A stretch of DNA of 5,323 nucleotides from an uncultured Haloferula sp. (GCA_946481625.1 CAMLOZ010000291.1:1-5323), one strand, 5' to 3'. Positions 1 through 5,147 are shown, numbered from the stretch's first letter. Numbers and translations: made by a program. Notes: generated from the letters alone by a model not told the origin.

Positions 1-212
1 TGCCTGCGCACCGGGATCACGCGCGTGCGCCATACCGGGTGGCCGCAGTGATCGTAGTAGGCGATGTAACGTTCCACATAGGCCGGCCCGCGGCACGAAC
101 GGTGGAACTCGACGTAAACCCGCGAAGGGCGGTGGTAGTGCCTCGCTTCCGCGGTGGGCGTGGAAATCATGGCGGCGATACCGAGGGTGAGGATTCCGAT
201 CAGCTTCTTCAT
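1..212 (-). CDS. Small exported His/Tyr/Arg-rich protein, 3' end missing (runs off left edge)
   Basis: This reading frame opens with ATG at 212-210 and stays open to the left edge, giving 70 codons without a stop. The first 23 residues form a standard Sec signal peptide: MKK, a hydrophobic core LIGILTLGIAAMI, then a polar region ending in AEA, where signal peptidase I would be expected to cut before RHYHRPSR. The visible mature part is short, very basic and aromatic, with repeated His and Tyr (RHYH, RYIAYYDHCGHP) and two Cys at residues 40 and 56. An envelope or periplasmic protein is likely. No known family is assigned. No Shine-Dalgarno sequence precedes the ATG. A short dyad, TGAAT-TGGG-ATTCA (218-231), lies just upstream. 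It is transcribed away from the gene at 374. That this is a real gene is fairly sure because of the clean signal peptide; its function is unknown. Confidence 0.72.
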   Translation of the reverse strand, partial: MKKLIGILTLGIAAMISTPTAEARHYHRPSRVYVEFHRSCRGPAYVERYIAYYDHCGHPVWRTRVIPVRR

Positions 213-373
213 GTCGTTGAATTGGGATTCACCGTTTCCGACGATATGCTGCCGCACTTATTCAAGATCGCCGTGGTTTTTTCCTGCGGTTCTTCCAAAC
301 GGAGCGTCCCTTTCCCATGGCGTGGAGGCCGATCGAATGGGATGGTGCCATTGAACGTCACATTGAATCCATC
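213..373. other. Divergent intergenic region, no clear promoter
   Basis: These 161 bases separate two divergently transcribed genes and so should hold promoters for both. I could not find a convincing -35/-10 pair on either strand. The visible items are a 5-bp dyad, TGAAT-TGGG-ATTCA, at 218-231, next to the leftward start codon, and a T-run at about 275-281. An in-frame ATG at 317 would extend the rightward gene by 19 residues into this region. Confidence 0.3.
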
Positions 374-730
374 ATGAACGATTTCAATTCATCCACAACC
401 GGCACCGGGCAGCAATCCACCGGCGGCGCACCGCGCTACACGACTTTCTCCGAAGCGTTCCGTTCCGCACGGACGGACGCCGCATCCATCGCGCGGGAGG
501 CCGCCCCCAAGCTGAAGCAGGCCCTTGCGGGAGCTGCTCATGACATGGCTTACGGGGCGGCCTTCGGCGCTTGCTTCGCCGCCTGCTTTGCGAAGGAGTT
601 GCTCCCTTCCAGCGTGAAGGACACTCTCCGCCGCGGGATGCGCGATGGTCGCCAGGCCGCCGAAAAAGCCGCGACCGAAGTATCGTCCGCGCCCACTACT
701 TCCGACATGCCCCCGCCGCTCGGCGCCTGA
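374..730 (+). CDS. Ala-rich small protein with a Gly/Ala/Phe helix, unknown function
   Basis: The protein is 118 residues from the ATG at 374. An in-frame ATG at 317 would add 19 residues (beginning MAWRPIEWDG). I prefer 374 because MNDFNSSTTG is a typical polar start, though neither site has a good ribosome binding site. The order is a Ser/Thr/Gly-rich polar N-terminus (1-20), a charged Ala-rich helix (about 25-55), a small-residue hydrophobic stretch at 58-75 (Ala, Gly, Cys and Phe spaced as G61, G65, A69, like a glycine zipper), then a basic helix (about 80-100) and a Pro-rich tail. There is no signal peptide. The hydrophobic stretch may pack against or insert into membrane, but its small residues make a true transmembrane helix uncertain. 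I do not recognise the family. A strong hairpin terminator follows 47 bases after the stop. Confidence 0.65.
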   Translation: MNDFNSSTTGTGQQSTGGAPRYTTFSEAFRSARTDAASIAREAAPKLKQALAGAAHDMAYGAAFGACFAACFAKELLPSSVKDTLRRGMRDGRQAAEKAATEVSSAPTTSDMPPPLGA

Positions 731-777
731 AGGCGAGCACCCCGCCGGTTGCTAACAAGCCGGCATGAACTCACATT

Positions 778-814
778 CATGACGGCACCGCCGGGGAATG
801 GCGGTGCCGTCATG
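778..814. terminator. Perfect 15-bp hairpin between convergent genes
   Basis: The arms at 778-792 and 800-814 are exact reverse complements (15 bp) around a 7-base loop, GGGGAAT. On the plus strand it is followed by TTGCTGTTT, so it best suits the rightward gene ending at 730. It also lies 29 bases beyond the stop of the leftward PEP-CTERM gene, with no T-run on that side. It probably serves both convergent genes, most efficiently the plus-strand one. Confidence 0.8.
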
Positions 815-843
815 TTGCTGTTTCAGGCGTGCTGGGGGGCTTT

Positions 844-1695
844 TTAGCGGCGACGGCGCAGCGCGAAGGCTACGCCCAAGAGGCCAAGCGCGAAGGCCGA
901 GGGCTCGGGGACCGCGGTCACGCTGATATTGGAGATCGTTGCGAAATTCGTGCCGAGATTGAGCGCGGTCGCCGGCAGGATCGCGGAGCCCGTGAAACGA
1001 AGCCCGGCGGCCCCTCCCCCTACCGTCGCCCCGGTCTGGAAGTCCACGACCGCACGACCGGATTCGGGGGGCGAGCCGACGATGCCGAGCAGCTCTAGCC
1101 CGATGATGTTCACCAGCGTGCCGCCCTCCGCGGGGGCATCGACCGGATTGCCGGCACCGTCGAGCATCTCGATTCCGAAGGTCGGCGTGAGGCCGAGGGT
1201 GGAGTTCAGCAAGCCGTTGCTACCGTCGACATCGAAAATCACGCGATACACCGTGTTGGGCAAGAGGAAGAGCTCCTCGTCCGCCGCATCGAAAGTCGCG
1301 GTGGCCGACCAGCTCATGGTCAGTCCCAGTCCCACGCCGAGCGCGCCGAGGATCGAGTCCGGATCGTTGCTGATGTTGAACTCCAGTCCGCCGTTATCGA
1401 GAGCCACTTGCGCGCCCGTTTCCGCCAGCCGTACCTCGCCCAAGACATTCGATCCCAGCACGGCCCCGCCGGTGGCTTGGGCCTGCCAGTAGGTTCCGAG
1501 GGAGCCGGAGGCCGAGCCGCCGAGATGAACGCCGAGAAGCGTTCCGCCGGGAATCGGAGGGGGAGTGACCGTCACGTCGTCATCGGGCGGTCCAAAAAGC
1601 CCCGGGTAGTTGGAGCCGTCTACAAGCGTCTGGCCATGGGAGATTCCAAGGGTGGCGACCAGCGCTGCAGCGAGGAGGGGTGCGCAGCATTTCAT
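844..1695 (-). CDS. Secreted PEP-CTERM sorting-signal protein (P1)
   Basis: The protein has 283 residues. Residues 1-21 are a Sec signal peptide (MKCC, hydrophobic APLLAAALVATLGIS, probable cut near SHG/QT). Residues about 22-260 form one Gly/Thr/Val/Leu-rich domain with a probable all-beta structure and no catalytic motif that I recognise. Residues 262-283 are a complete PEP-CTERM signal: VPEP (262-265), hydrophobic SAFALGLLGVAFAL, and terminal RRRR. In known systems an exosortase in the inner membrane recognises this tail and processes the protein for export or surface attachment, often alongside exopolysaccharide production. No exosortase lies in this window. The domain is about 60% identical (hand count) to that of P2, the next gene upstream (1961-3202), so the two are tandem paralogues. 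The ATG at 1695 sits in the loop of a perfect hairpin (1679-1707). The PEP-CTERM call is firm; the domain's function is unknown. Confidence 0.93.
   Translation of the reverse strand: MKCCAPLLAAALVATLGISHGQTLVDGSNYPGLFGPPDDDVTVTPPPIPGGTLLGVHLGGSASGSLGTYWQAQATGGAVLGSNVLGEVRLAETGAQVALDNGGLEFNISNDPDSILGALGVGLGLTMSWSATATFDAADEELFLLPNTVYRVIFDVDGSNGLLNSTLGLTPTFGIEMLDGAGNPVDAPAEGGTLVNIIGLELLGIVGSPPESGRAVVDFQTGATVGGGAAGLRFTGSAILPATALNLGTNFATISNISVTAVPEPSAFALGLLGVAFALRRRR
910..1695 (-). repeat. Tandem paralogous unit, copy 1 (N-terminal 262 codons of P1)
   Basis: This segment encodes the domain shared with 2420-3202 in the same orientation. The proteins are about 60% identical over roughly 220 aligned residues (hand count), with only one-residue gaps near residues 37 and 188. 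DNA similarity is visible in places, such as GCGAAATTCGTGCCGA in both. This is an old tandem duplication, not a recent one. Confidence 0.85.
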
Positions 1696-1707
1696 GCACT
1701 GCGCACC
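1679..1707 (-). promoter_or_regulatory. Start-codon hairpin of P1
   Basis: The arms GGTGCGCAG (1679-1687) and CTGCGCACC (1699-1707) are exact reverse complements: a 9-bp GC-rich stem with an 11-base loop. The P1 start codon (1693-1695) lies inside the loop, and one arm is made of codons 3-6. In mRNA this would hold the initiation region in a stem-loop and could limit or gate translation. The pairing is seen directly; the regulatory role is inferred. Confidence 0.5.
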
Positions 1708-1736
1708 ATGCCGGAGCAGCCAACCATGTTCAACAT
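1692..1736 (-). CDS. Possible 14-codon leader peptide, ATGA-overlapped with P1
   Basis: A short frame starts with ATG at 1736-1734 and reads MLNMVGCSGMVRSA. Its TGA stop (1694-1692) shares bases with the P1 ATG (1695-1693), giving the ATGA overlap typical of translational coupling. It lies between the predicted promoter and P1. There is no Shine-Dalgarno sequence, and a frame this short occurs easily by chance, so it may not be translated. If it is, ribosomes finishing here would open the start-codon hairpin and re-initiate on P1. Confidence 0.2.
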   Translation of the reverse strand: MLNMVGCSGMVRSA

Positions 1737-1738
1737 GG
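1724..1738. repeat. 15-base palindrome CCATGTT-C-AACATGG in the P1 leader
   Basis: This is a perfect 7+1+7 palindrome between the predicted P1 promoter and its start codon, 28 bases upstream of the ATG. It could be an operator placed just downstream of a transcription start. No matching palindrome was found upstream of P2. Confidence 0.35.
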
Positions 1739-1751
1739 CAGCGGGACTTTT

Positions 1752-1771
1752 TTCTTATAAGTAAATAAGAA
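1752..1771. promoter_or_regulatory. Dyad TTCTTAT-N6-ATAAGAA upstream of P1
   Basis: Exact 7-bp arms at 1752-1758 and 1765-1771 flank a 6-base spacer. The core CTTAT-N6-ATAAG (1754-1769) recurs upstream of P2 at 3262-3277. The gap to the start codon is 58 bases here and 59 there. Reading towards the genes, the two copies continue with similar sequence (12 of 15 bases match from ATAAG onward). It overlaps the predicted -10 box, as expected for an operator or a conserved promoter core. The binding protein is not known; the adjacent LysR-type proteins are candidates. Confidence 0.5.
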
Positions 1772-1782
1772 TGAATAGTCTA
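1754..1782 (-). promoter_or_regulatory. Putative sigma-70-type promoter of P1
   Basis: On the minus strand, TAGACT (1782-1777, 4 of 6 to TTGACA) and TATAAG (1759-1754, 5 of 6 to TATAAT) are separated by exactly 17 bases in an AT-rich island within GC-rich surroundings. Transcription would begin near 1747, about 50 bases before the P1 start codon. This is a consensus match only. Confidence 0.45.
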
Positions 1783-1815
1783 AACCTACGCGATCACGGA
1801 GGTTTCCCCGGTTGG

Positions 1816-1887
1816 GCACCGGAGACGGGGAGACCGAAGGCACCCCGGCTCCGGCGCTTGCTGTCCCCCCGGGTGCACTTCCCGGGG
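1816..1887. repeat. Two GC-rich inverted repeats between P2 and P1
   Basis: The first pairs 1816-1824 with 1849-1857 (9 bp with one A-C mismatch, 24-base loop). The second pairs CCCCGGG (1867-1873) with CCCGGGG (1881-1887) exactly, with a 7-base loop, and is followed on the plus strand by AATCTTTCT. Together with the hairpin at 1920-1948 they may block read-through from P2 into the P1 promoter. Neither has a strong T-run on the minus strand. Confidence 0.35.
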
Positions 1888-1919
1888 AATCTTTCTGCAA
1901 CCGCTCGGGAGAAGGTTCA

Positions 1920-1948
1920 CGGCCCGGTCCGCCCCGGGACACGGGCCG
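1920..1948 (-). terminator. Probable terminator hairpin after P2
   Basis: The stem pairs CGGCCCG (1920-1926) plus GTCC (1927-1930) with GGAC (1937-1940) and CGGGCCG (1942-1948). That makes 11 bp with one bulged A (1941) and a 6-base loop. It begins 12 bases after the P2 stop codon. The T-run (TTTT, 1951-1954) is on the plus-strand side, so in the P2 transcript it is an A-run before the stem and no U-run follows. Position supports a P2 terminator; the missing U-run lowers confidence. Confidence 0.5.
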
Positions 1949-1960
1949 CCTTTTCACCGG

Positions 1961-3202
1961 TCAGTCGAATTTCACGCGAATGAAAGCCCTGGGTGTGTCC
2001 GGGGTCTGGTCCGGGAGCCGGAAAGACCGGTACTCCCAGCCGACCGGAAGGGCGGGCAAGTTCGAAACGAAAGGTTGGTTGGCCGTCACTTCGGAGATCG
2101 CGAGGTTCCAGGTCATCAGCTCGTAGGATCCTTCCACCCGGTAGTTCGCGCCGTCCTTTGCAGCCACCAGGTCTCCCCCGTCGGTGGAAAATTGGGCCCC
2201 GGCTCGAACCGGAATGGTCATGACAAAAGCGGAAGTCTGCGAGCCGCCCCCGTCCGGATCGCCGATCCGGAAGTCCACGTCGTCGTGGCCGCCCGAATTC
2301 GGATCAGTCGCCAGCGCGTACTCCTGGCTGTTCGGCTTGCCGTCGCTATCCGGATCCGCATTCGGATCCTGCATGCTTTCGTCCACGTCGTTCTCCTCCA
2401 CCCACACGGTGTAGGGATCGACTTCGACCACGGTGAGGTTCGAGACCGTGGCGAAATTCGTGCCGACGTCGCTGATCGATGCCGGGAGCGTCGCCGATCC
2501 CGTGAAACGCAGGCGGGCCGGGGCCGTGGAAACGCTGGAGCCGGTGCGGAATTGGGCGGTGACCCGCCCGGTGCCTTCGGGAGCTCCTACCACCTCGATC
2601 TGTTCGAGCCCGATGATATTTGCCAAGGTGCCTCCTCCCACATAGCCCGCAGGCACGCTGGCGCCGTCGAGCAGTTCCACGCCGAATGACGGCGAGATCG
2701 AGAGGACCGAGTTCAGCAGGCCGCTGCCGCTATCGACGTCGAAGCTGACCCGGTACACGGTGTCGGGCGCGAGGGCCAACTCGTTGTTCTCGGCGTTGAA
2801 GGTCGCGGTCGCATTCCAGGTCAGGGACAGCCCCAAGCCCACCCCCAGCTCGGAGAGGATCGCTCCCGGGCTGCTGCTGAGGTCGAAGCGCAGCGTCGAG
2901 CCCGTCAGCTCGACCTGGGCACCCGTTTCGGCCAGCCGGATCTCGCCGAGAAGATTTGAACCCAGCACCGCACCACCGGTCGCCTGGGCCGTCCAATACG
3001 TCCCGAGGGCTCCTGAGGCGTTGCCACCGAGTTGCACGGCAAGGGGCGTGCCGGAAGGAATGGCGGCAGCGACGACCGTCACATCGTCCACAGGTCCGAA
3101 GAGACCGGGATAACTGGACCCGTCGACGACGGTTTCACTTGCCCTTAGGGAGGACGCGAAGCCGGTGATTGATACAAGCGTAAGGGATAAACAGCGTTTC
3201 AT
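1961..3202 (-). CDS. Secreted paralogue of P1 with a calcium-loop C-terminal module in place of PEP-CTERM (P2)
   Basis: The protein has 413 residues from the ATG at 3202. The frame could extend 13 residues to a TTG at 3241, but MKRCL... lines up with the P1 signal peptide, so the ATG is chosen. Residues 1-22 are a signal peptide. Residues about 23-261 match P1 almost without gaps, including GTYW, AQATGGAVLGS, GEIRLAETGAQV, NIIGLE, LRFTGSA and GTNFAT. The match stops at SNLTVVEV, exactly where P1 enters VPEP. The new tail (262-413) has a 12-residue loop with D283, D285, D287, G288 and E294 (DxDxDG...E, an EF-hand/thrombospondin-3-like calcium site), followed by NSQEYALATDP. It ends with a module of a type common in secreted Verrucomicrobiales proteins (VEGSYELMTWN, LPALPVGWEYRSFR, AFIRVKFD). 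No terminal membrane helix or Arg cluster is present. Export is confident; function and final location are unknown. Confidence 0.9.
   Translation of the reverse strand: MKRCLSLTLVSITGFASSLRASETVVDGSSYPGLFGPVDDVTVVAAAIPSGTPLAVQLGGNASGALGTYWTAQATGGAVLGSNLLGEIRLAETGAQVELTGSTLRFDLSSSPGAILSELGVGLGLSLTWNATATFNAENNELALAPDTVYRVSFDVDSGSGLLNSVLSISPSFGVELLDGASVPAGYVGGGTLANIIGLEQIEVVGAPEGTGRVTAQFRTGSSVSTAPARLRFTGSATLPASISDVGTNFATVSNLTVVEVDPYTVWVEENDVDESMQDPNADPDSDGKPNSQEYALATDPNSGGHDDVDFRIGDPDGGGSQTSAFVMTIPVRAGAQFSTDGGDLVAAKDGANYRVEGSYELMTWNLAISEVTANQPFVSNLPALPVGWEYRSFRLPDQTPDTPRAFIRVKFD
2420..3202 (-). repeat. Tandem paralogous unit, copy 2 (N-terminal 261 codons of P2)
   Basis: This is the partner of the 910-1695 unit. 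The similarity includes the signal peptide position and ends sharply at the last Val before the C-terminal modules diverge. One copy must therefore have gained or exchanged its tail during or after duplication. Confidence 0.85.
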
Positions 3203-3203
3203 A

Positions 3204-3236
3204 GCAACGGCGACCCTCGAACCCCTTTGCCGTTGC
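3204..3236 (-). promoter_or_regulatory. Leader hairpin immediately before the P2 start codon
   Basis: GCAACGGC (3204-3211) and GCCGTTGC (3229-3236) are exact reverse complements (8 bp) with a 17-base loop. In the mRNA the stem ends one base before AUG, and the loop reads AAAGGGGUUCGAGGGUC. The only purine-rich, Shine-Dalgarno-like bases (AAGGGG, GAGGG) are therefore held in the loop next to the start. The structure is seen directly; control of translation is inferred. Confidence 0.45.
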
Positions 3237-3252
3237 CACAAATGACAGGTTG

Positions 3253-3285
3253 AACTTTCTACTTATCAGGCTATAAGTGAAAGTT
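3253..3285. promoter_or_regulatory. Long AT-rich dyad upstream of P2, containing CTTAT-N6-ATAAG
   Basis: AACTTTC-(T)-ACTTAT (3253-3266) pairs with ATAAGTGAAAGTT (3273-3285): 13 bp with a single bulged T and a 6-base centre, CAGGCT. Its core CTTAT-N6-ATAAG (3262-3277) matches the dyad upstream of P1. It overlaps the stop codon of the LysR gene (3284-3286) and lies 59 bases (core to ATG) before P2. It may be an operator/promoter core for P2. In RNA it could also fold as a hairpin at the end of the LysR transcript, though no U-run follows. No good -35 box was found at the usual distance. Confidence 0.5.
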
Positions 3286-4219
3286 AAGTTGTTGCCTGCA
3301 AAGAAGTTCTCTCCCTGTAAACTTCTTTGATCGTCATCGCGGTATCCAGAACCTTCGGGCCCATTTCCCCGGTCCGCAGGTGGATCGCGTAGGTGAAGGC
3401 ATCCGGCAGCAGGAACTCGAAGCTCCTCACCATCCCCAAACCGGCCGTCTCGATCTGCATCCGCGCATCCGCTTCTCCCGGGAAAACGAGCACGCCGAGG
3501 CCGGAGAGACAGGCCTCGCGCGCGGAGATTTCGTCGTCGAAGGAGACCAAGTCCGGCGGCAGCAAACCGTAGGACTCCGAGCACCAGCATTCCAGAAAGG
3601 GAAGATATCCGGGGATCAGCTTCTCGCTCGGGACCAGGATGGTGGAGCGGAGGATTTCCGGGAAAAGCAGGCGCTCGGGATCGAAATCGAAATAGACCCG
3701 GTTCCATGCCAGCGTCGTCCCCCGTTGGCGATCCAGTTCCACCCTCTGCAGGGAAGCCACATGACCCGCCTGGAGAAAGGTGCCGGTCACGGCGATATCG
3801 ATCTGGTAGTGTTCCAAGGCCTCGATCCAGTCCGGGAATCCGTCGGGATGCACGATCTCGATCTCGTCCTCACCGTTCGCGCGCAGACGGTCCGCCACCC
3901 GTTCGCCGGCGATCGAGCGGTCGACCATGACCCGCACGATGCCCTTGATCTCCCGCACGTGCCGGTCCATCCGGGTGCCCAGGCGCTCGTGTTCGGCCAC
4001 GATGCGGCGCGCGATTTCGAGCAGTTCCTTGCCTTCGCGGGTCGGTATCAGCCCTTCGTGGGTCCTCAGGAAAAGCCGCAGCCCGGTGCTGGCTTCGAGT
4101 TTGGCGATGCGCTGGCTGACAGCGGGCTGGCTGATCTCCTGAATAGCCGCGGTCTCCGAGAAACTGCCGCGTTCCGCCAGGATCACGAACGTCTCAAGAC
4201 AAGGAAGATCGGGATCCAT
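3284..4219 (-). CDS. LysR-type transcriptional regulator (LysR-B)
   Basis: The protein has 311 residues, the usual LysR length. Residues 5-64 form the family's winged helix-turn-helix with a canonical signature: GSFSETAA (18-25), SQPAVSQRIAKLE (30-42), GLRLFLRT (46-53) and PTREGKELL (59-67). A linker helix (about 65-92) follows, then a periplasmic-binding-protein-like effector domain beginning at about IKGIVRV (residue 91), with the usual late GLGVLVFPG. LysR proteins normally work as tetramers that bind dyads near target promoters and respond to a small molecule; the ligand here is unknown. The start overlaps the end of LysR-A by 26 bases and has no Shine-Dalgarno sequence (the upstream bases are pyrimidine-rich), so translational coupling is likely. 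P2 follows after 81 bases. The family call is firm; the target genes are inferred. Confidence 0.93.
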   Translation of the reverse strand: MDPDLPCLETFVILAERGSFSETAAIQEISQPAVSQRIAKLEASTGLRLFLRTHEGLIPTREGKELLEIARRIVAEHERLGTRMDRHVREIKGIVRVMVDRSIAGERVADRLRANGEDEIEIVHPDGFPDWIEALEHYQIDIAVTGTFLQAGHVASLQRVELDRQRGTTLAWNRVYFDFDPERLLFPEILRSTILVPSEKLIPGYLPFLECWCSESYGLLPPDLVSFDDEISAREACLSGLGVLVFPGEADARMQIETAGLGMVRSFEFLLPDAFTYAIHLRTGEMGPKVLDTAMTIKEVYRERTSLQATT

Positions 4220-5105
4220 CGGGAGGAGTTTTCAAGGCCCGCTCCATCTGATCCGTGATGACGGGGAGGAACTCGTAGGGATGCTGCCTGAGATAGGTCA
4301 CGCAGAGGGGAAATCCGGCAACGGATTCGAGCGGGATGAAGCTGACTTGCGGGGACCGGCTGAAGGAAGCGGGTTGCACGCAAACGATCGCTTCGGTATC
4401 GCCCTCCGGACGCTCCTCCGCCCAGCGCATGAACTGGAACTGGGAGCACAGCCTGCCGCTGCCGGCTCCTCCGGCTTCGATTTTTCGCAACCGGTCCATG
4501 GCCAGCGAGTTCGTCGCGAAATCGGCAAGCGACCATTTCAAGTTGGCGAGCGAACTGGGGCTCAGGACGGGTTCGCCCTCGCGGGGTCGGGCACAAGCCA
4601 CGTCGAACCGCATCGGCGGCAGGTTGCGGGATTCGAAGCGCCGCCCCGGGGTGCCGTCCAAGGCGAACAACATGTCGCAGCAGCCTGCCTCGAGTGCGGC
4701 CCGGCCGTCGTCGCCGCCGACTTCGACAAAGGAGATCCGGAACCGGTTGTCATTCCGGAGGGCATTGAAGAGGCGGCCGAAATGCCGGGTATTGAAGACA
4801 TTGCGGTCCGCGCCCAATCGTAGCGTGCGCCCGTTGCGGTGGATCCGCTGCACGGACGCTTCGAAACGCCGCATTTCCTCCAGCAACGCGGTCATCTCGC
4901 GATCCAAGAGCTTCGCGGCGGGTGTCGGGCGGGCTTCCCCGTTTTCATGGGAGACAAACAGCCGGTCTCCCAATTGTTCCTCGAGGCTTTGCCAGATGCG
5001 GCGCACGTTCGAAGGACTCGTCCGCAACTCCAGCGAGGCGCGGCTCACCGAGCCCTCGTTCATGAGGGCGGTGAACGCACGCAAGTGCACGGGATCGAAA
5101 TTCAT
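4194..5105 (-). CDS. Divergent LysR-type transcriptional regulator (LysR-A)
   Basis: The protein has 303 residues. The N-terminal 65 residues keep the LysR layout: LRAFTALMNEGSVSRAS (8-24), SLEEQLGDRLF (40-50), PTPAAKLL (60-67). The recognition helix is unusual, TSPSNVRRIWQSLE in place of the common SQPAVSxxIxxLE. A linker helix (about 68-88) leads to an effector domain starting near GRTLRLGAD (92-100), with the family-like GGDDGRAALEAGCCDMLFAL. It is only distantly related to LysR-B (family-level identity), so the pair is not a recent duplication. It is the first gene of the leftward cluster and overlaps LysR-B. No ribosome binding site is seen before its ATG. A possible promoter lies at 5148-5176. 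It is a LysR-family member with good confidence; its DNA target and ligand are unknown. Confidence 0.87.
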   Translation of the reverse strand: MNFDPVHLRAFTALMNEGSVSRASLELRTSPSNVRRIWQSLEEQLGDRLFVSHENGEARPTPAAKLLDREMTALLEEMRRFEASVQRIHRNGRTLRLGADRNVFNTRHFGRLFNALRNDNRFRISFVEVGGDDGRAALEAGCCDMLFALDGTPGRRFESRNLPPMRFDVACARPREGEPVLSPSSLANLKWSLADFATNSLAMDRLRKIEAGGAGSGRLCSQFQFMRWAEERPEGDTEAIVCVQPASFSRSPQVSFIPLESVAGFPLCVTYLRQHPYEFLPVITDQMERALKTPPDGSRSSLS

Positions 5106-5147
5106 CGCGGCGTGGGAGGAAGGGCAAACAACGGGGAAGTCAGTTAA

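Noticed and set aside
550..813. 87-residue minus-strand frame overlapping the Ala-rich gene
   Set aside because: It runs through the perfect terminator hairpin and is antisense to the better-supported 374-730 gene.
929..1492. 187-residue plus-strand open frame opposite P1
   Set aside because: The Ser/Pro/Ala-rich translation is the mirror of the Gly/Thr-rich coding strand. A similar antisense frame opposite P2 is explained by the paralogy.
3203..3241. 13-residue N-terminal extension of P2 starting at a TTG
   Set aside because: It would put MWQRQRGSRVAVA before a signal peptide that aligns with the start of P1, and there is no ribosome binding site.
3135..3707. 190-residue minus-strand frame across the LysR-B/P2 junction
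   Set aside because: It is out of frame with both recognised genes, Arg/Gly/Pro-rich, and has no domain.
3380..4258. 292-residue plus-strand open frame opposite LysR-B
   Set aside because: It is antisense to a clear LysR gene and its translation is rich in His, Arg, Asp and Gly with no domain. This is expected from codon bias in high-GC DNA.
3284..5105. Idea that the two LysR genes are a recent duplication or one split gene
   Set aside because: Each is full length with its own helix-turn-helix and effector domain, and similarity between them is only at family level.
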